Assembly (NCBI GenBank): GCA_933228675.1
Contig: OW121744.1
Location: forward strand, 22,792,036 to 22,856,035
From: Stomorhina lunata
Taxonomy: Eukaryota > Arthropoda > Insecta > Diptera > Rhiniidae
Direction: 5' to 3'
DNA length: 64,000 nt
In this document: positions 23,256 to 35,122 of the stretch, in pieces
Layout: every line of letters starts with the position of its first letter
Position numbering within the stretch: position 1 is the stretch's first letter
Translations under genes and position numbers: made by a program
The notes under the pieces: model-generated
The model's input: only the letters and a program-made list of their open reading frames with translations
What the model was told of the DNA's origin: nothing
Databases searched by the model: none

Positions 23256-24770
23256 TGTATTTTATAGAAAAATTTCTATATCAAAAAATTTTCTATAGAA
23301 ACATTTTTTATTGAAAATTTTTCAAAAAAAAAAAATTTTATATCGAAAAATTTTCTACAAAAAAAAATTTTATATTGGAAAATTCTCTATAGAAAAATTT
23401 TTAAATGCAAAATTTTTATATAAAAAATTTTGTATAGAAATTTTTTTATATGAAAAATGTTTATATTAAAAGTTTTTATGTCAAACAATTTTCTATAACA
23501 AAATTTTTATATCGAAATTTTTTTTTGTATAGAAAAATTTTTGTATTGAAAAATTTTAATATCGAAAAATTTTGTACAGAAAAATTTTTTATAAAAAAAT
23601 TTTATATCTAAAAAATTTCTATCAAAAAAATTTTAAATCGAAGATTTTTCTATTAAAATTTTCTACAGAAAAATTTTTTATATTGAAAAATTTTCTATAG
23701 AAAAATTATTATATCGGAAAATTTCTAAAAAAAAATTAATTGAAAAATTTTCTATAGAAAAATTTTTACATCGAAAAATTTTCGATGCAAAAATTTGTAT
23801 ATCGAAAAGTTTTTGTATAGAAAAATGCTTATATTAAAAAATTTTCTATTAAATGTTTTTATATCAAGAAATTTTCTAAGAAATATCGAAAATTTTTTTA
23901 TATCGAAAATTTTCTAAAAAAAATCATATCGAAAAATTTTCTATGAAAAAAGTTTTGTAGCGAAAAATTTTTTATAGACAAATTTGTATATAGAAAAACT
24001 TTCTACAGACAAATTTTGCATAGATTTTCTATGGAAAAAATTTTATAAAGAAAATTTTTCTAAAGAAAAATTTTTACATAGAAAAAATGTCTATAAAAAA
24101 ATTTTAATATAAAAAAATTTTCTATTGAAAAATTTTTATATAGAAAAATTTTATATAGAAATATTTTTATATAGAAAAATTTTTATAAGGAAAATTTTTA
24201 TATAGAAAAATTTTGCATAGAAAAATGTTTACATTGAAAATTTTTCTATAGAATAATTTTTTCCTACAAAATTTTTCTATAGACAAATTTTTTTCAAGAA
24301 AATTTTTCTATAAACAAATTTTTTTCAAGAAAGTTTTTCTATAGAAAAAATTTTTTGAAAAAAATTTTTGTATAGAAAAATTTTGTTATAGAAAAAAAAT
24401 TTTTCTATAATAGAAAAATTTTCTATAAAAAAATTTTTTATAAAGAAAATTTCGATAAAAAATTTTTCTATAGAAAAATTTTCTATAAAAAAAATTTTTC
24501 TATAGAAAAATTTTCTATAAAAAAATTTTTCTATTGAAAAATTTTCTATAAAAAAATTTTTCTGTAGAAAAATTTTCTATAAAAAATTTTTCTATAGAAA
24601 AATTTTCTATAAAAAAAATTTTTCTATAAAAAAATTTTCTATAAAAAAATTTTCCTTAAAAAATTTTTTTATAAAAAAATTTTCTTTAAAAAAATTTTCT
24701 ATAAAAAAAATTTCTTTAGAAAAATTGTCTATAAAAAAAATTCGATAGAAAAAATTTCGATAAAAAATTT
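23256..24770. repeat. Degenerate TTTTCTATAGAAAA satellite
   Basis: Irregular units with words tatatcgaaaaa and tatagaaaaa run through most of the interval. From about 24456 they tighten into ttttctataaaaaaa / tttttctatagaaaa alternation. The last ~300 bp is repeated almost exactly at 25796-26088. Confidence 0.85.
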
Positions 24771-24810
24771 TTCAAAAAATAACAAAATAGTCGGGATGTA
24801 AATATTATTC

Positions 24811-25790
24811 AAAAAGAAGTGTATTTGCATTTGATCCCAAATCTGTTACATTTATTTATTAATGTAACAGACCAATTTATTGATAAAAAGCCAAAAAATG
24901 TTTGCGGAGAAACCAAATTCCTCGACGCGTTTCGATGGTTGGTTAAGCCATCTCTTCAGGAGGATTATCCCCAATTTAGACAGATCGAAAACCTCGCATT
25001 ATTAATAAATTTACAAACATAACTATTAAGAATTATGTTCATAAACCAAAAGTAAAAGCGTAGATTATCGACTGAACAAAAACAAACATTTTTCAGTTTT
25101 CATCTACCTTCACTTCCCACATTCTTGCTGTAGCCGTCGGCTACTATATGCAGAATGCTGTGAAGAAGGGGGGGTAAGATGTTTTAAAATAAACAAGTTT
25201 ATTTTAAAAAATAAGCTGAATGCATGCAGTTTTATCAAAAAATAACAAAATAGTCGGGATGTAAATATTATTCAAAAAGAAGTGTATTTGCATTTGATCC
25301 CAAATCTGTTACATTTATTTATTAATGTAACAGACCAATTTATTGATAAAAAGCCAAAAAATGTTTGCGGAGAAACCAAATTCCTCGACGCGTTTCGATG
25401 GTTGGTTAAGCCATCTCTTCAGGAGGATTATCCCCAATTTAGACAGATCGAAAACCTCGCATTATTAAAACCTCGCATTATTAATAAGTGAAGGTAGATG
25501 AAAACTGAAAAATGTTTGTTTTTGTTCAGTCGATAATCTACGCTTTTACTTTTGGTTTATGAACATAATTCTTAATAGTTATGTTTGTAAATTTATTAAT
25601 AATGCGAGGTTTTCGATCTGTCTAAATTGGGGATAATCCTCCTGAAGAGATGGCTTAACCAACCATCGAAACGCGTCGAGGAATTTGGTTTCTCCGCAAA
25701 CATTTTTTGGCTTTTTATCAATAAATTGGTCTGTTACATTAATAAATAAATGTAACAGATTTGGGATCAAATGCAAATACACTTCTTTTT
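24811..25790. mobile_element. Compound foldback: 305-bp inverted arms around a nested direct copy
   Basis: Arms 24811-25115 and 25486-25790 are inverted copies of equal length (305 bp), with no difference seen by eye. The 370-bp loop contains a further direct copy (about 25236-25470) of the region starting at 24774, offset 463 bp. It ends in a short duplication, cctcgcattattaa twice. The loop also has small hairpins (gtagccgtcggctac; tgcatgca). The same 67-residue open frame appears in all three copies, but it spans the terminal repeat and has no domain. The family also includes 21371-21630 and 37799-38074. Confidence 0.85.
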
Positions 25791-25795
25791 AAAAA

Positions 25796-26690
25796 ATTTT
25801 TCTATAGAAAAATTTTCTATAAAAAAAAATTTTCTATAGAAAAATTTTCTATAAAAAAATTTTTCTATTGAAAAATTTTCTATAAAAAAATTTTTCTGTA
25901 GAAAAATTTTCTCTAAAAAATTTTTCTATAGAAAAATTTTCTATAAAAAAAATTTTTCTATAAAAAAATTTTCTATAAAAAAATTTTCCTTAAAAAAATT
26001 TTCTATAAAAAAATTTTCTTTAAAAAAATTTTCTATAAAAAAAATTTCTTTAGAAAAATTGTCTATAAAAAAAATTCGATAGAAAAATTTTCTATAAAAA
26101 AAATTTCTATAGAAAAATTTTCTATAAAAATTTTTTTCTAAAAAAAATTTTCGAAAAAAATATTTTCCTATAGATTTTTTTCTGCAGAAAGAATTTTCAA
26201 AAAAAAAAGTTTTTTGATAGAAATATTTTTCTATAGATTTTTTTTGTAGAAAATTTTTATAAAAAATTTTTTATAGAAATATTTTCTATAGAAAAATTTT
26301 TGATAAAAAATTTTCTACAGAAAAATTGTTGATAAATAAATTTCCCAGAAAAATGTTTGATAAAAAAAGTTTTCTATACAAAAATTTTGATAAAAATATT
26401 TTCTAAAAAAAAATTTTTATAACGATAAATTTTCTACAGAATAATTTTTATAACGAAAAATTTTCTACTGAAAAATTTTTATATCGAAAAATTTTTTATA
26501 GAAAAATTTTTAAATCGAAAAATTTTCTATGGAAAAATTGTTATATTGAAAAATTTCCTATAGAAAAATTTGTACATCAAAAATTTTCTATAAAAAAAAT
26601 TTTATATCGAAAAAATTGCTACAGGAAGGAAGTAGAAATTTTAATATAGAGAAATTTTTGTTTAAAAAAATTTGTATAAAAGAACTATTC
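25796..26690. repeat. Satellite continuing after the compound foldback
   Basis: Its first ~290 bp (25796-26088) repeats 24456-24768 in direct orientation almost base for base, including private variants (ctattgaaaaat, ctgtagaaaaat, tccttaaaaa). After about 26100 it becomes degenerate. Confidence 0.85.
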
Positions 26691-27560
26691 AATTTTTTAT
26701 AGTGTTAAAATCGGTTAGCATACTTTTAGGATTTACAGAAAAAATTATATAACAAATGATTTAACCCATTAGTAAACAATTTTTTAATAAAAAAATGCTG
26801 GAGAGTTTTATATGCTAATGGGTTAATGTGATATGTTTATAAAAAAAGTATTAAAAATATTCTTTAGCATACTTTAAGGGTAATTATTGTTTCTGGATAA
26901 AGTAATAAAAAAATTGCAATTTTAATATAAAATGTCTTTTTGTTTCTTGGAAAAAGTTAAATTATATTTTTTCAAAAAGCGGCAATATTTCTTGGAAAAA
27001 TTTTATCCCTTAAGTATGCTGCTGTTTTAATGTAAAAGAAATTAAATTTTAATTTTCAGTTTAATCTTTAGGATTTTGTTATAATTATGTTTATAACATA
27101 TTTTTCAGACAATTTCTTTTTTAAATTTTATTTTGTTTAAACATTAGCATTATTATTATCTTTCATATAAACTTATTATCTTGTTGATTTTTACAAAATA
27201 AAGACCCTGTTTTATAATTATCATAATTTATTTATTATGTTTTATTTGTATTACAATTAATTATTATATTTTTGTTTTTGTTGAATTATGAAATTAACAG
27301 TTTAAATTTTTATTTTATTTGTTTTTCAATAAATTATGCAACATTTTTTTATTTTATTTTTGCTTAATTTACAAACTATTTTTATTGTTATTAATTATTT
27401 ACAAGAGTTTAATTTATTGCTTTTTACACTGACGGTCTCATGATTACGACAGCTACTAAATAAAACTTTTCTCGCTAGTAGATGATTTAAGGAACTTTTT
27501 TTCATTTCTGTTTTGAAGCTTATTTTGTCTCTTACTTAGTGACATACATGGATAGAGTAC
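26691..27560. other. AT-rich spacer with three AAAGTATGC motif copies
   Basis: Motif copies: minus at 26718-26731 (gcatacttttagga), minus at 26866-26880 (agcatactttaaggg) and plus at 27007-27022 (cccttaagtatgctgc). No gene. Confidence 0.5.
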
Positions 27561-27589
27561 GTTTAACGATTTATAATCCAAGACTCACA

Positions 27590-27980
27590 TTTTGATCCGG
27601 GTAGCCCCCATAGGGATGCCCCAAAATAGAGTTGGTAATATGGTAACCAGTGTACCCAATTTTGTAGGAAACGGTTTATATTTGACAATACCTCGTATAC
27701 AAGATAAAATCTCAAAATTCTTTTAAGCACCCAGAAAAGCTCAAAAACGCTCAGAAATCTCAAGATAATTTCAATTTATTACTAAAACTTTTATCTTGTC
27801 AACAGAAAAATATATCCGTCCACTCCTTGGGGTACCTGCTTAAGACCCCAATTTTTTCACTTATTTTTCTTCTCAATATATAATTCGCAATTCGCAGCAG
27901 AATTTTATGAAATTCGGCACACATCTATTAGTTCACCCGAAATAAAACTCTACTAATTTTGGTTGAAATCCATCCATTCC
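27590..27980 (+). mobile_element. Diverged copy of the ATACCCTTCACCA-type element interior
   Basis: Phrases cccatagggatgcc, ccaattttgtaggaaacgg ... atttgac and ttttatgaaattcggcaca ... ggttgaaatccatcc correspond to the interior of the family at 1990-2565 and 10-395. The open frame at 27563-27763 is not a gene. Confidence 0.4.
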
Positions 27981-28129
27981 TAGGGGTATCTGTCTTGGAC
28001 TTACACTTAAAATTAATTAAAATTACAACGAATGCATCACTTTTCGCTGGAAATATGCGTAACAATTTAAAACTTTGTTCTACAATCCGTAAATTTTAGT
28101 AAATTTTTTTCGCTCAATGTAAAGAAGAG

Positions 28130-30245
28130 GTTTTTCTATAGAAAATTTTCTTATCAAAAATTTTCTACAGAACATTTTCTTATCAAAACTTTTTCTATAG
28201 AAAATTATTTTATCAAAAATTTTCTATAGAAAATTTTCTTATCAAAACTTTTTCTATAGAAAATTTTTTTATCAAAAATTTTCTATAGAAAATTTTTTTA
28301 TCAAAAATTTTCTATAGAAAATTTTTTTATCAAAAATTTTCTATAGAAAATTTTTTTATCAAAAATTTTCTATAGAAAATTTTATTATCGAAAATTTTCT
28401 ATAGAAAATTTTTTTATCAAAAATTTTCTATAGAAAATTTTTTTATCAAAAATTTTCTATAGAAAATTTTTTTATCAAAAATTTTCTATAGAAAATTTTT
28501 TTATCAAAAATTTTCTTTAGAAAATTTTTTTATCAAAAATTTTCTATAGAAAATTTTTTTATCAAAAATTTTCTATGGAAAATTTTTTTATCAAAAATTT
28601 TCTATAGAAAATTTTTTTATCAAAAATTTTCTATAGAAAATTTTTTTATCAAAAATTTTCTATAGAAAATTTTTTTATCAAAAATTTTCTATAGAAAATT
28701 TTTTTATCAAAAATTTTCTATAGAAAATTTTTTTATCAAAAATTTTCTATAGAAAATTTTTTTATCAAAAATTTTCTATAGAAAATTTTTTTATCAAAAA
28801 TTTTCTATAGAAAATTTTTTTATCAAAAATTTTCTATGGAAAATTTTTTTATCAAAAATTTTCTATAGAAAATTTTTTTATCAAGAAGTTTTCTATTGAA
28901 AATTTTTTTATCCAAAATTTTATATAGAAATTTTTTGTATTCAAAATTTTATATAGAAAATTTTTTTATCAAAAATTTTTCTGTAGAAAATTTTTCATCA
29001 AAAATTTTTTGTATAGAAAATTTTTCATTAAAAATTTTTCTGTAGAAAATTTTTCATCAAAAATTTTTCTATAGAAATTTTTTCATATTTTGCTATAGAA
29101 AATTTTTCACCAAAAGTTTTTCTATAGAAAATTTTTTAATCAAAATTTTTTAATCAAAAATTTTTCTATATGTAATTTTTTAATCAAAAATTTTTCTATA
29201 AAATTTTTTTTTTGTCAAAAATTTTTCTATAAAAATATTTCTATCAAAAATTTTGCTATAGAAAAATATTTTTTTCGAAAATTTTTCTTTTGAAAAACAT
29301 TTTAATGGAAAATGTTTTTATAGAAATTTTTTTTTGAGAAAATTTTTAAAAGAAAAATATTTTTATAGAAACATTTTTGATAAAAATATTTTTCTTTAAA
29401 AATTTTTCTATAAAAATATTTTTCTGTGATAATTTTCTCAACAAAAAAATAAAAAAAATTTCTATACAAAATTTTCGATAAAAATTTTTTTCTAAAGAAA
29501 AATTTTAGATAAAAATAGTTTTCTATCGCAAAACTTTCGATATAAATATTTTTGTAAAATGTTTGTATAGAAAATTTTTTTTGAGAAGATTTTCATAGAA
29601 AAATATTTTTAGAGAAAAAGTTTCTATTAAAATAATTTTTATCGAAAAATTTTTGATAAAAAATTTTCCATAGCGAAATTTTTGATAAAAAATTTTGTAT
29701 AAAATAATTTTTTATAAAAAAAAAATTATACAGAAAAATTTTTAAGAAAATAATTTTCAATAAAAAAAAGTTTCTTTAGAAAATTTTTCTGTAAAAAATT
29801 TTTTTTTTTATCAATTTTTTTTTACACAAAATTTTTTATCAAAAATTTTTCTATGGAAATTTTTTTATCAAAAATTTTCGATAAAAATTATTTTTTATAG
29901 AAATTTTTTCTATAAAAATATTTTTCTATGAAAATTTTTTCAAGAAAAAATTTTCTATAAATTTTTTTTTATCAAAAAATTTTCTATAGAAAATTTTTTT
30001 AGAAAAAATATTTCCATCGAAAATTTTGCTATAGAAACATATTTTTAACGAACATTTTTGGTTAGAAAAAAAATTTTATCGAACATTTTTTTGAGAAAAT
30101 TTTTACAGAAAAATATTTTTATAGACAAATTTTCCATAGAAAATTTTTCTGTAAATTTTTTTTTATCAATTTCTATAGAAAATCTTTTATCATATTTATA
30201 GAAAATTTTTTTATTAAAAATTTTTTTATCCAACATTTTTTTGTA
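28130..30245. repeat. Satellite, ttatc type: regular 29-bp array then degenerate
   Basis: From about 28140 to 28920, some 27 copies of TTTTTTTATCAAAAA + TTTTCTATAGAAAA (29 bp) follow with few changes. From 28920 to 30245 units drift (atcaaaaatttttctgtaga, ttgagaaaattttt). Confidence 0.9.
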
Positions 30246-30250
30246 GAAAA

Positions 30251-30505
30251 CCAAAATGAGGTTTAATCAGGCTTGAGTTCATTTTACTTTCAAATTATTA
30301 ATTTTGAAAATTTGAAAAGTAATTGTGGAGAAAAACTGAAAAAATTATTTTTGAACGCGGCTCAGTGGATTGCAATTTCTGTCCCGCCACAGGACGTCAT
30401 CAGCACTTAGCGCCCTCGACCACAGTCAAGTTGTCAAATTGCAGAGATAAACATCAAAATTAATAATTTGAAAGTTAAATGAACTCAAGCCTGATTAAAC
30501 ATAAT
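30251..30505. mobile_element. MITE with ~45-bp terminal inverted repeats, carries a hammerhead-like motif
   Basis: The left end gtttaatcaggcttgagttc and the right end gaactcaagcctgattaaac are exact inverses. Pairing continues through tttcaaattattaatttt / aaaattaataatttgaaa. The centre holds the hammerhead-like motif of the next entry. Partial copies at 33463-33588 (left half, plus) and about 38388-38475 (left half, inverted) lack most of the motif. No coding. Confidence 0.8.
30357..30414 (-). ncRNA. Hammerhead-ribozyme-like motif in the 30.25-kb MITE
   Basis: On the minus strand: CUGAUGA at 30403-30397, stem II GUCC/GGAC within 30396-30380, GAAA at 30379-30376, palindromic stem III ATTGCAAT, C17 at 30368, then CACUGAGCC. 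Stem I pairs AGUG with CACU next to the core and, past one mismatch, GCU with AGC. The first pair of stem II is C and A, again not Watson-Crick, as in the 20.5-kb family. The shared layout in a different element supports a real ribozyme lineage, but activity is untested. Confidence 0.55.
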
Positions 30506-30509
30506 TTTT

Positions 30510-31320
30510 AAAAACCAAAATGTTTAAAAAAAAAATTCTACTGAAAAATTTTCTATAGATAATTTTTTTGATCAAAAATATTTCTTTCGGAAATTTTGCT
30601 ATAGAAAAATATTTTGGTCAAAAAATAATTTTTATCGCAAAATTTTCCAAAGAAAAATGTTTTTATCAAAAATTTTTCTGTAAAAAAATATTTGTGTCGG
30701 AAAGATCGACAAAAATATTTTTCTGTGATAATTTTCTCAAAAAAACAAAAATTTTCTATAGAAAAATTTTCAATAGAAATATTTTAAATAAAAAAATGTT
30801 TCTATAGAAAATCTTTTTTTGAGAACATTTTCATTCGAAAAATATTTTTATAGAAAAAATTTCTATAAAAATAATTTTTAACAAAAAATTTTTGATAAAA
30901 AAAATTTCCATAGAGAAATTGTTGATAAAAATTTATTATAAAAAAAATTTATAAGAAAACTTTTTGATAAAAAATTTTTGAGAAAAAATTTTCAGTAGAA
31001 AAATTTTTGAGAAAAAAAAAATTCTATAGAACATTTTTTACATAAAAGTTTTTATCAAAATTTTTCCAAAAAAATTTGTGTTATTAAAAAACTTTCTTAA
31101 GAAATTTTTTTTTTATAAAAAATATTTCCATCGAAAATTTTGCTATAGTAAAGTATTTTTAACGAAAGTATTTTTAAGGAAAAAAAATGTTATCGAAAAT
31201 TTTTATTGAGAAAATTTTCACAGAAAAATATTTTTATTGAAAAATTTTCTATAGAAAATTTCTGTATTACAAATTTTTCTACAGAAAATTTTTTTTATCA
31301 AACATTTTCTGTAAAAAAAA
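30510..31320. repeat. Degenerate satellite
   Basis: Continuation of the TTTTCTATAGAAAA family, with diverged words gataaaa, tttgagaaaa and atcaaaaat. No homogeneous block. Confidence 0.75.
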
Positions 31321-31323
31321 AAA

Positions 31324-31650
31324 TCTGGGGCCAAATTACGGCATTCGATATTGATTGAAATCTTAGATATTTTTAAAACATTTGTATAGCATACATTAAG
31401 GACAATTAAAATTATTTAAAAGATGCACAGTTTACTATATTTTTTGAAGTTATTTGCCAAAAGATGAACAATAGTAAACGAGTTTTAATTGAATAATATA
31501 TATATTTAAAACGAATCAAAATGGATATTTAATTTCAATAAACTTTTTGCATCGAAGTAAATTTGAACATCCCTAAAGTATACTTCACAATATTCGCTTA
31601 AAAGTCTGAGTTTTCGATCAATATCGAATGCGGTAATTTGGCACCTGTTT
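31324..31650. mobile_element. TIR element, ggggccaaattacngcattcgat ends, copy 1
   Basis: The left end ggggccaaattacggcattc is inverted at the right end (gaatgcggtaatttggcacc), and both continue into the diverged gatatcgatcgaaa. An inner inverted pair contains the dispersed motif twice in opposite orientations: 31388-31403 (agcatacattaaggac) and 31571-31586 (ccctaaagtatacttc). Copy 2 is at 34813-35122. No coding. Confidence 0.75.
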
Positions 31651-32955
31651 AGTATGTATTAGAATTTACATTTAAGTGTCGTGGCAACAATGTTCTAGAT
31701 TATATTTACTTGTTCTTTCGAATCATGTATTTGGATTTAGTTTCTTGCCTATTTTGTTTTTGTCTTCTCTTTAACAAAGCGGCACCAACTGACTCTGTTA
31801 ACATTCAAATTCCAACTGACTCTGTTAACATCCAAATTCCAACTGAATGATTTTAACACTCATTTTCACGAGTTTCATTAATGATCGTGGTATTAACGAA
31901 AATTGCAAACATTCTTCGGCTTCTGGTAGTATGGGCTGCCTACGCCTGGCCATTCAACGCGGGAATCCAAAGGTATGTTTTTAGCTGGCTTCTTTGGAGT
32001 GGATTTTAAAGTCTATGTTAGTATGATTATCACACTTACATACCTTATCTTGTATGAAACTGCCCCCGAAACTATAATGGATTTTTGATAAGATAATTCC
32101 TATTAACGGCAGTATCAATATCCGATTTCATAATTTTTCCCAAAGTAGATGCAATTCTTAGAAAGGCACTGCATCCTCCACCCATGATGGGGTTTAGGTA
32201 AATAATTATAATGACAGTTTTCTCTTTCTTAAAATTTTTTAATCGGAGAAGCCATTTCTGCTTATATTCTAGATTTTTTTTTACTATTGAGGATATATTT
32301 AACTTATTAATCCTAATGTGAATTTTATCCATGTACTACTTAACTAATAGACAAAATAATGCATTATTTAAAAAATATCGAAAAACTTGCAATTCTTAAT
32401 AACCAAGTTTAATTAAGTAGGTGTCCTAAACTTATGACCGGCAGTGTAATATTTATATTTAGTTCATTTTTGTTTGCTGATGGTTATACAAAGACTTTTG
32501 TTTTCATATTTTTTTTTCAATTTCAAATTTTCAAATTTTGACTTTTCCAAGTCCATTTTTTCTGTAGTTTTTTCACTTTCTCATTTTATTCTTTCTTATT
32601 TTCTAATACATGTAATTTATAATTATTTAATACATATATGTTTTTTTTTTATAAAATAATTAACAAACAAGCTCGATTTTTTTTCAACAACTAACTACAC
32701 ACTTAAAATCTTAAACTTAATTTAAATTATTTTTGTTTAATTTATGTTTTTTCTTGTTTCTTTTTCTTTAATAGTGAATGTGTGAATGTTTTTATAATTT
32801 TGTATTAAATTTGTTTTGTTGTTGAGGAAAGGAAAATTTTCATTTAAAACCTTTAATTGTAATTTCAAACCAAAAAGTTAACCGAAATCTTGTTACATAC
32901 TTTTAGGAGGTTTCATTAAAAAATCTAAAATGTGCTTAAAGGTTTTGAAAATATT
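31651..32955. other. Non-coding DNA including one arm-like repeat
   Basis: 31680-31900 is repeated in inverted orientation at about 37510-37715 (shared: gtcgtggcaacaatgtt, ctttaacaaagcggcacc, gattttaacactcattttca). It contains a 27-bp tandem duplication (aactgactctgttaacat). A motif copy lies at 32893-32913 (ttacatacttttaggagg). The open frame at 32072-32332 shows no domain. Confidence 0.5.
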
Positions 32956-32959
32956 TTTA

Positions 32960-34540
32960 TTTCTATGAGATTTTCTTTGAAAATTTTGTATCGAAAAATT
33001 TTTCCCTAAAAATTGTTAATCTATAAAATCTAAAAATTTTAGATCAAAAATTTTAAACCAAAAATTTTAGATCAAAAATCACAAACTTGTTGTAGAAAAT
33101 TTTTGGTAGAAAATTTTCAGTATAAAATATACTGAAAATTTTCTACCAAAAATTCTCTACAACAAATTTTTGTTATAAAATTTTTTATATCAAATTTTTT
33201 AGACGAAAATTTCTTAAAAAAAATTTTATAACGAAAATTTTCTATAAAAAAAATTTTGCACCCAAAAACTGTGTACCCGAAATTTTCTTAAAAAAAAAAC
33301 GACAGTTTTCTAGGAAAACTTCTATACCGAAAATTTTTTTAGAAAAAATGTTATACAGAAAATTAAGCCATGTTTTTAACAAAACTTTCATATTAAAAGT
33401 TTTTTTTTTAATGAAAATTTTCTATAAAAAATTTTCTACAGAAAATTTTCTGAAAAATTAGGTTTAATCAGGCTTGAGTTCATTTAACTTTCAAATTATT
33501 AATTTTGAAAATTTGAAAAGTAATTGTTTAGAAAAACTGAAAAAATTATTTTTGAACGCGGCTCAGTGGATTGCAATTTCTGTAAAAAATTTTTTATAAA
33601 AATTTTGGTATCGAAAATTTTCTATTAAAAATTTTTATATACAAATTTCTCTACAAAAGTTTTTATACCAAAAATTTTTTATAACAAATTTCAAATCAAA
33701 AATTTTCTATTAAAATTTTTTTAACGAAATTTTCTATAAAAAATTTTTAACGAAATTTTCTATAAATAATTTTATATCGAAAATTTTCTATTTTATACAG
33801 AAAATTTTTTATAAACGAAATTTTTGAAGAAAAATTTCTATCAAAAATTTTATATCAATAAGTTTCTATAAAAAATTTTATATCGAAAATTTTCTATCAA
33901 AAATTTTATATCGAAAATTTTCTATAAAAAATTTTATGTTGAAAATTTTCTATTGAAAATTTTCTTTTAAAAATTATCTACCGAAAATTTACTATAAAAA
34001 ATTCAAGAAAAATTTTCTATAGAAATTTTTATAACAAAAATTTTTTATTAAAAATTTTATAACGAACATTTTTTATAAAAGAATTTTATAACGAAAATTT
34101 TTTAAACGAAAATTTTCTCTAAAAAATTTTCTACCGAAATTTAAAAAATAAAAAATTTTATAATGAAAATTTTCCAAGAAAGATTTTCTATAGAATTTTT
34201 TATAACAAAAATTTTTTATAAAAAAATTTTCCAAGAAAAATTTTCTATAGGAACTTTTATAACGAAAGTTTTTTATAAAAATAAATTAAAACGAAAATTT
34301 TCTCTAAAAAATTTTCTAACGAAAATTTTTTATAAAAAATTTTAAAACGAAAAAAAAATTTTCTAACGAAAATTTTTTACAAAAATATTTTAAAACGAAA
34401 ATTTTCTACAAAAAATTTTATAACGAAAATTTTTTATAAAAAAATTTTCCAAGAAAAATTTTCTACAGAAATTTTTATATTAAAAATTTTCTATAAAAAA
34501 TTTTATAATAAAAATTTTTAAATTTTATACCAAAAATAAA
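32960..34540. repeat. Degenerate satellite with tataacgaaaatttt words
   Basis: Units resemble attttctataaaaaattttataacgaaa and are irregular. The satellite is interrupted at 33463-33588 by a half copy of the 30.25-kb MITE. Around 33085-33160 a small inverted pair, gaaaattttcagtataaaat / atactgaaaattttc, forms a hairpin. Confidence 0.8.
33463..33588 (+). mobile_element. Truncated copy of the hammerhead-bearing MITE (left half)
   Basis: It matches 30253-30381 from gtttaatcaggcttgag to attgcaatttctgt and then changes abruptly into satellite. The break falls inside the hammerhead-like motif, keeping stem III and GAAA but losing stem II and CUGAUGA. Confidence 0.8.
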
Positions 34541-34812
34541 AGGAAATTCGAGCAACAGATCAAATTTTTGACTTATATTCGGTTTTTAAACACATACATT
34601 CAACTAAGAGACATGTTTTAATGTAAAATCTTTTAGCGTACGTGCTGGTGAGACCACAATTACCCATTAGTTCTAAGTTGAAAAACCATTTGCTGAACAA
34701 GAGACTAATAACTTTATTTTGTCAAATCGCTTTGCATAATTTTAGGAGTCACATCATTTTTTATGAAATAGTCTTAAAAATATTTATCTTAATTCATAAA
34801 CGAAAAATTAAT

Positions 34813-35122
34813 TATGGCATTCGATATCGATCGAAATCTTAGATATTTTCAAAACATTTGTATAGCATACTTTAAGGATAATCAAAATTATTTAAAAGAT
34901 GCACAGTTTACCATATTTTTTTTAAGTTATTTGCCAAAAGATGAACAATAGTAAAAGAGTTTCAATTGAACTATATGTTTTTAAAAACTAATCAAATTTG
35001 ACACCACATTTCAATATACTTTTTGCATCGAAGTAACTTTGAACATCCCTTAAGTATGCTTCACAATATTCGCTTAAAAGTCTGAGTTTTCGATCGATAT
35101 CGAATGCGGTAATTTGGCCCCA
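34813..35122. mobile_element. TIR element, copy 2 of the 31.3-kb family
   Basis: It runs from ggcattcgatatcgatcgaaa to gatcgatatcgaatgcggta + atttggcccc. The outer few bases of the left end are missing. As in copy 1 it carries two opposed motif copies, 34864-34878 (agcatactttaagga) and 35047-35064 (cccttaagtatgcttcac). They match the motif consensus better than those in copy 1. Confidence 0.8.

Noticed and set aside
24819..25782. Identical 67-residue frame (MYLHLIPNLLHLFINV...) in three copies
   Set aside because: The frame includes the terminal inverted repeat, is frame-shifted in the copy at 37846-38049, and has no domain. Identity reflects recent duplication of the MITE, not protein selection.
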